Shown piece by piece: positions 60,991 to 64,000 of a stretch of DNA of 64,000 nucleotides. How positions within the stretch are numbered: the first letter of the stretch is position 1; each line of letters starts with the position of its first letter. Location of the stretch: assembly GCA_005772895.1 (NCBI GenBank), contig SXIH01000058.1, forward strand, positions 1 to 64,000, in the 5' to 3' direction. The DNA is from Bacteroidota bacterium. GTDB taxonomy: Bacteria > Bacteroidota > Bacteroidia > 2-12-FULL-35-15. The translations under genes were made by a program, and so were the position numbers. The notes beneath the pieces were generated by a model, which was given only the letters and a program-made list of their open reading frames with translations, was not told where the DNA came from and did not search any database.

Positions 60991-62118
60991 ATGATTCCAT
61001 TTAATAAACCATATTACTCCGGAAAAGAAAAAAGTTATATCGCAAAGGCGATGGAAACGAAAATTTTGACCGGGGACATGAAAATGATTCGTGATTGTGA
61101 ATCTTTTCTTGAAAGTAAGTATCACTTTAAAAAAGTATTTCTTACGAATTCCTGCACAATGGCACTTGAGATATCTGCTTTAGTGGTAGATATCCAGCCA
61201 GGAGATGAAGTGATTTTGCCTTCGTATACATATGTTTCTACTGCAAATGCATTTGCTTTGAGAGGAGCAAAACTTATTTTTACTGATAGTAAATCAAATC
61301 ATCCTAATATGGATGAAAAATTAATCGAAAGTTTAATAACTGATAAAACGAAAGCAATTGTGCTTGTACATTATGCAGGTGTTTCATGTGATTTTTCAAT
61401 GATTCAAAATCTGGCAAAAAAACACAATCTGTTTATTATTGAGGATGCTGCACAATGTATTGATTCGTACTATTTGGATAGTCCGATAGGTACGTTAGGT
61501 GACATTGCCTGTTTTTCTTTTCATGAAACCAAAAATATTCATTGTGGTGAAGGTGGTTTCATTGCAATAAATAATCCTACTTTATTGGAAAAAACTGAAA
61601 TTATTAGAAACAAAGGAACAAACAGAACGGCTTTTGCAAGAGGAGAAGTAGCAAAGTACGAATGGATTGATCTGGGGTTTTCTTCTATGCCTAGTGCTAT
61701 TTCCGCAGCTTTTCTTTTTTCTCAGTTAGAAAAAATTGAAAAGGTTCAAAAAAAAAGATTGAGACTTTGGAAGAATTATTTTAAAATATTAAAGCCATTA
61801 CAAAAATCAAAACAAATTCAATTGCCTTTTATTCCAAAATATGCTTCCAACAACGCACACATTTTTTATTTTATATGTTCGTCTGAAATAGAAAGAAATG
61901 ATTTGATTTCATTCTTAGATTCGAATGGAATTCAAGCTGTTTTTCATTATCAGTCGTTGCATGCGAGTCCATACTACAAATCAAAACACGACAATAGAAC
62001 TTTAGCGAACGCAGATAAGTATAGCCAATGCTTGGTTCGTATGCCTTTGTTTTACGATCTTAAAACAGATGAACAAGAATTTATTTGTTCAAAAGTAATT
62101 GAATTTTATTCCAAATAG
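60991..62118 (+). CDS. wecE: WecE/RffA-type sugar aminotransferase
   Basis: This 375-residue PLP enzyme of the DegT/DnrJ/EryC1 family follows E. coli WecE closely along its whole length. Shared segments include IPFNKPYYSGKE, FLTNSCTMALEISALVVDIQPGDEV, YTYVSTANAFALRGAK, VHYAGVSCDF and EDAAQCID. SFHETKNIHCGEGGFI places the PLP lysine at K181, the same number as in E. coli. WecE transfers an amino group from glutamate to C4 of dTDP-4-keto-6-deoxyglucose. No rmlA or rmlB is seen here, so the keto-sugar may instead come from the LegB-like or SDR enzymes. It abuts asnB by one base. Confidence 0.88.
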   Translation: MIPFNKPYYSGKEKSYIAKAMETKILTGDMKMIRDCESFLESKYHFKKVFLTNSCTMALEISALVVDIQPGDEVILPSYTYVSTANAFALRGAKLIFTDSKSNHPNMDEKLIESLITDKTKAIVLVHYAGVSCDFSMIQNLAKKHNLFIIEDAAQCIDSYYLDSPIGTLGDIACFSFHETKNIHCGEGGFIAINNPTLLEKTEIIRNKGTNRTAFARGEVAKYEWIDLGFSSMPSAISAAFLFSQLEKIEKVQKKRLRLWKNYFKILKPLQKSKQIQLPFIPKYASNNAHIFYFICSSEIERNDLISFLDSNGIQAVFHYQSLHASPYYKSKHDNRTLANADKYSQCLVRMPLFYDLKTDEQEFICSKVIEFYSK

Positions 62119-62119
62119 T

Positions 62120-64000
62120 ATGTGTGGAATCAATGGAATTTTAGGGTTAAAAGATTTAAAGCTTGCAAAAGAAAAAGTGCAGGCAATGAATATTAAAATG
62201 AAACATCGAGGACCCGATGATAAAGGTGTTTTTGTAAATGACGATATTGTTTTAGGTCACAGAAGACTCTCTATTATTGATCTTTCTGCCGCAGGACATC
62301 AACCTATGTCTTCCTATGATGGGAGATATCATATAGTTTATAATGGTGAATTATATAATTTCAAAGAGCTCAAATTTGAATTAACCAGGGTTATAAGCGG
62401 TTCCAATCAGCAAGCTTACTTTTTTCAAACCAATACCGATACAGAAGTTATTATTGCAGCATATGCACGTTGGGGTGATGAATGTGTGAATCATTTTAAT
62501 GGAATGTTTGCTTTTGCGATTTGGGATAATTTAAAGAAAGAACTTTTTATTGCACGTGATAGACTGGGTATTAAACCTTTGTATTATATCTATACAAATA
62601 ATACACTTGCATTTTCTTCTGAAATACGTTCACTTTTAGCGAGCGAATTAATTCCAAGACAATTAGATGAAAATAGTTTGGTTGATTATCTCCGTTATCA
62701 AACCGTTCATGCTCCCGATACTATAGTAAAAGGTGTTAAAATGCTTATGCCCGGACACTATTTAAAAAGTAACAATGGCAAAATTACAATTCATTGTTAT
62801 TGGAATCTTAAAAAAAATATAAATCATGCTTCAGATGGAAAATCATATTCAGAAGTTTGTGAAGATGTAAATACCTTACTTACAAAAGCAGTTGAAAGAA
62901 GGTTAATTGCAGATGTCCCTTTCGGAGCATTTCTTTCAGGTGGAATTGATTCGAGTGCTATTGTAGGGTTGATGTCCAAAGTGTCTACTGAAAAAGTAAA
63001 AACATTTTCAGTAACATTTGATGAAAGTGAATTTTCTGAATCAAAATACGCACAACTAATTGCAAAAAAATTCAATACCGACCATCACGAAATAAAACTA
63101 AATCCTTCAGATTTTCTAAAAGAATTACCGAATGCATTAAAGGCAATGGATCATCCAAGCGGTGATGGTCCTAATACTTATATAGTTTCAAAGGCTACAA
63201 AAGAAGCCGGAATAACAATGGCATTATCAGGTTTGGGTGGAGACGAGTTGTTTGCCGGATATGATGTTTTTAAACGTTCTCTGGAATTAAATAAGAAAGC
63301 CTGGTTGAATGTTGTTCCAAAATTTATGCGTGGAGCTGGGGGAAATGTGTTGACAAAAGTGAAACCAGGAGTAGCTGCTGAAAAAATTTCTGAATTTTTA
63401 AAACAAGATTCTATAAATTTTGAATCGTTTTATCCTTTATCCCGACAAGTGCTGATGGATAAGGAAATTGCTAGCATACTTAAAAAGAAAGAATTAACAG
63501 CAAATAAGGTTTCTGCAATTATAGATGATTCTCTTGGTATCAACTCTCAAATTTCTCAAGTTTCCATTGCAGAAATTTCAACCTATATGCAAAATGTATT
63601 GTTGGGTGATGCTGATCAAATGAGTATGGCGCATGCTTTAGAAGTTCGTGTTCCTTTTATTGATTACACTTTAGTTGAATACGTATTAGGTGTTCCCGAT
63701 AAATATAAAAGCACTAAATCGCCCAAAAAATTACTTGTTGATGCATTAGGAGATTTGTTGCCTTCTGAAATTGTTAACAGACCTAAAATGGGCTTTACTT
63801 TTCCTTGGAAGGATTGGATGCAAAATGAAATGAAAGGATTTTGTGAGCAAAAGATTATTTCACTCTCTAAACGTAAACTGTTCAACGAAAAAGAAGTTGT
63901 GGAGCTTTGGAATAAGTTTTTAAAGAATGATCCTAAAATAACATGGTCAAGAATATGGATATTGGTTGTTTTGGAAAGCTGGCTTATTGAAAATCAGATT
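62120..64000 (+). CDS. asnB: Asparagine synthase (glutamine-hydrolysing), cut by the window edge
   Basis: The frame opens at the ATG 62120 and stays open for 627 codons to the end of the window, so the C-terminus is missing. Cys2 (MCGINGILG) is the glutaminase nucleophile. HRGPDDKG, GHRRLSIIDLSAAGHQPMS and YNGELYNF complete the N-terminal amidotransferase domain. The synthase domain has LSGGIDSSAIVGLM (pyrophosphate loop) and ALSGLGGDELFAGYDVF. AsnB-type proteins in glycan loci often amidate sugars rather than making free asparagine. Its direct junction with the aminotransferase gene favours that reading but does not prove it. Confidence 0.92.
   Translation, partial: MCGINGILGLKDLKLAKEKVQAMNIKMKHRGPDDKGVFVNDDIVLGHRRLSIIDLSAAGHQPMSSYDGRYHIVYNGELYNFKELKFELTRVISGSNQQAYFFQTNTDTEVIIAAYARWGDECVNHFNGMFAFAIWDNLKKELFIARDRLGIKPLYYIYTNNTLAFSSEIRSLLASELIPRQLDENSLVDYLRYQTVHAPDTIVKGVKMLMPGHYLKSNNGKITIHCYWNLKKNINHASDGKSYSEVCEDVNTLLTKAVERRLIADVPFGAFLSGGIDSSAIVGLMSKVSTEKVKTFSVTFDESEFSESKYAQLIAKKFNTDHHEIKLNPSDFLKELPNALKAMDHPSGDGPNTYIVSKATKEAGITMALSGLGGDELFAGYDVFKRSLELNKKAWLNVVPKFMRGAGGNVLTKVKPGVAAEKISEFLKQDSINFESFYPLSRQVLMDKEIASILKKKELTANKVSAIIDDSLGINSQISQVSIAEISTYMQNVLLGDADQMSMAHALEVRVPFIDYTLVEYVLGVPDKYKSTKSPKKLLVDALGDLLPSEIVNRPKMGFTFPWKDWMQNEMKGFCEQKIISLSKRKLFNEKEVVELWNKFLKNDPKITWSRIWILVVLESWLIENQI

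Overview
The window is AT-rich DNA (roughly one third G+C by eye) from a member of the phylum Bacteroidota. The evidence is several proteins with type IX secretion system (T9SS) type A C-terminal sorting domains, promoter -7 elements of the TAnnTTTG type, a DUF4197 lipoprotein, tandem TPR/PD40/OmpA proteins and a PID-CTERM type exosortase substrate. The genus cannot be fixed from the window. No rRNA, tRNA or CRISPR array was seen.

Positions 1-20100 are mostly core and cell-envelope genes. Two tandem UspA stress proteins are followed by a terminator and a GC-rich palindromic element. A long minus-strand series follows: a repetitive T9SS-type surface protein, a DUF4197 lipoprotein, a fumarylacetoacetate-hydrolase family enzyme, a DnaQ-type exonuclease, four consecutive TPR plus PD40 envelope proteins (one with a canonical OmpA domain, two with a divergent one, one with none), a 2-oxoacid dehydrogenase E2 subunit and glyA.

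Positions 19600-27540 hold what looks like a compact exosortase system. It has a small membrane protein resembling exosortase-associated proteins, an exosortase with the Cys/Arg/His triad, and an 81-residue PID-CTERM type substrate whose mature part is only about 25 residues. The exosortase and its substrate are flanked by two large T9SS proteins that share a C-terminal module.

Positions 27800-64000 are one long plus-strand surface polysaccharide and surface protein region. It starts with a Wzc-like tyrosine autokinase, an ABC-2 permease and a Wzt-like ATPase with a sugar-binding tail, then a GT2 glycosyltransferase. Next come a small T9SS protein, two paralogous fibre proteins with YadA-like heads and S74 self-cleaving chaperone domains, and an amino-sugar cassette (LegB-like dehydratase, nucleotidyltransferase, PIG-L deacetylase, hexapeptide acyltransferase). 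Two further secreted proteins follow, the second ending just before a REP-associated tyrosine transposase (RAYT) element. After it lie an LpxD-like acyltransferase, three GT4-type transferases and an acyltransferase-3 protein. Then comes a DUF4956 / VTC / CotH cluster extended by an O-antigen ligase-like protein, a second CotH-like protein fused to a beta-helix, and a metallophosphoesterase-like protein. The window ends with a glycosyltransferase, an SDR epimerase/dehydratase, a WecE-type aminotransferase and an asparagine synthase cut by the window edge.

Taken together, the right-hand 36 kb probably builds, modifies, exports and anchors a surface glycan containing an acylated amino sugar, together with the surface proteins displayed beside it. 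Functional assignments rest on motifs read by eye; no database search was run.
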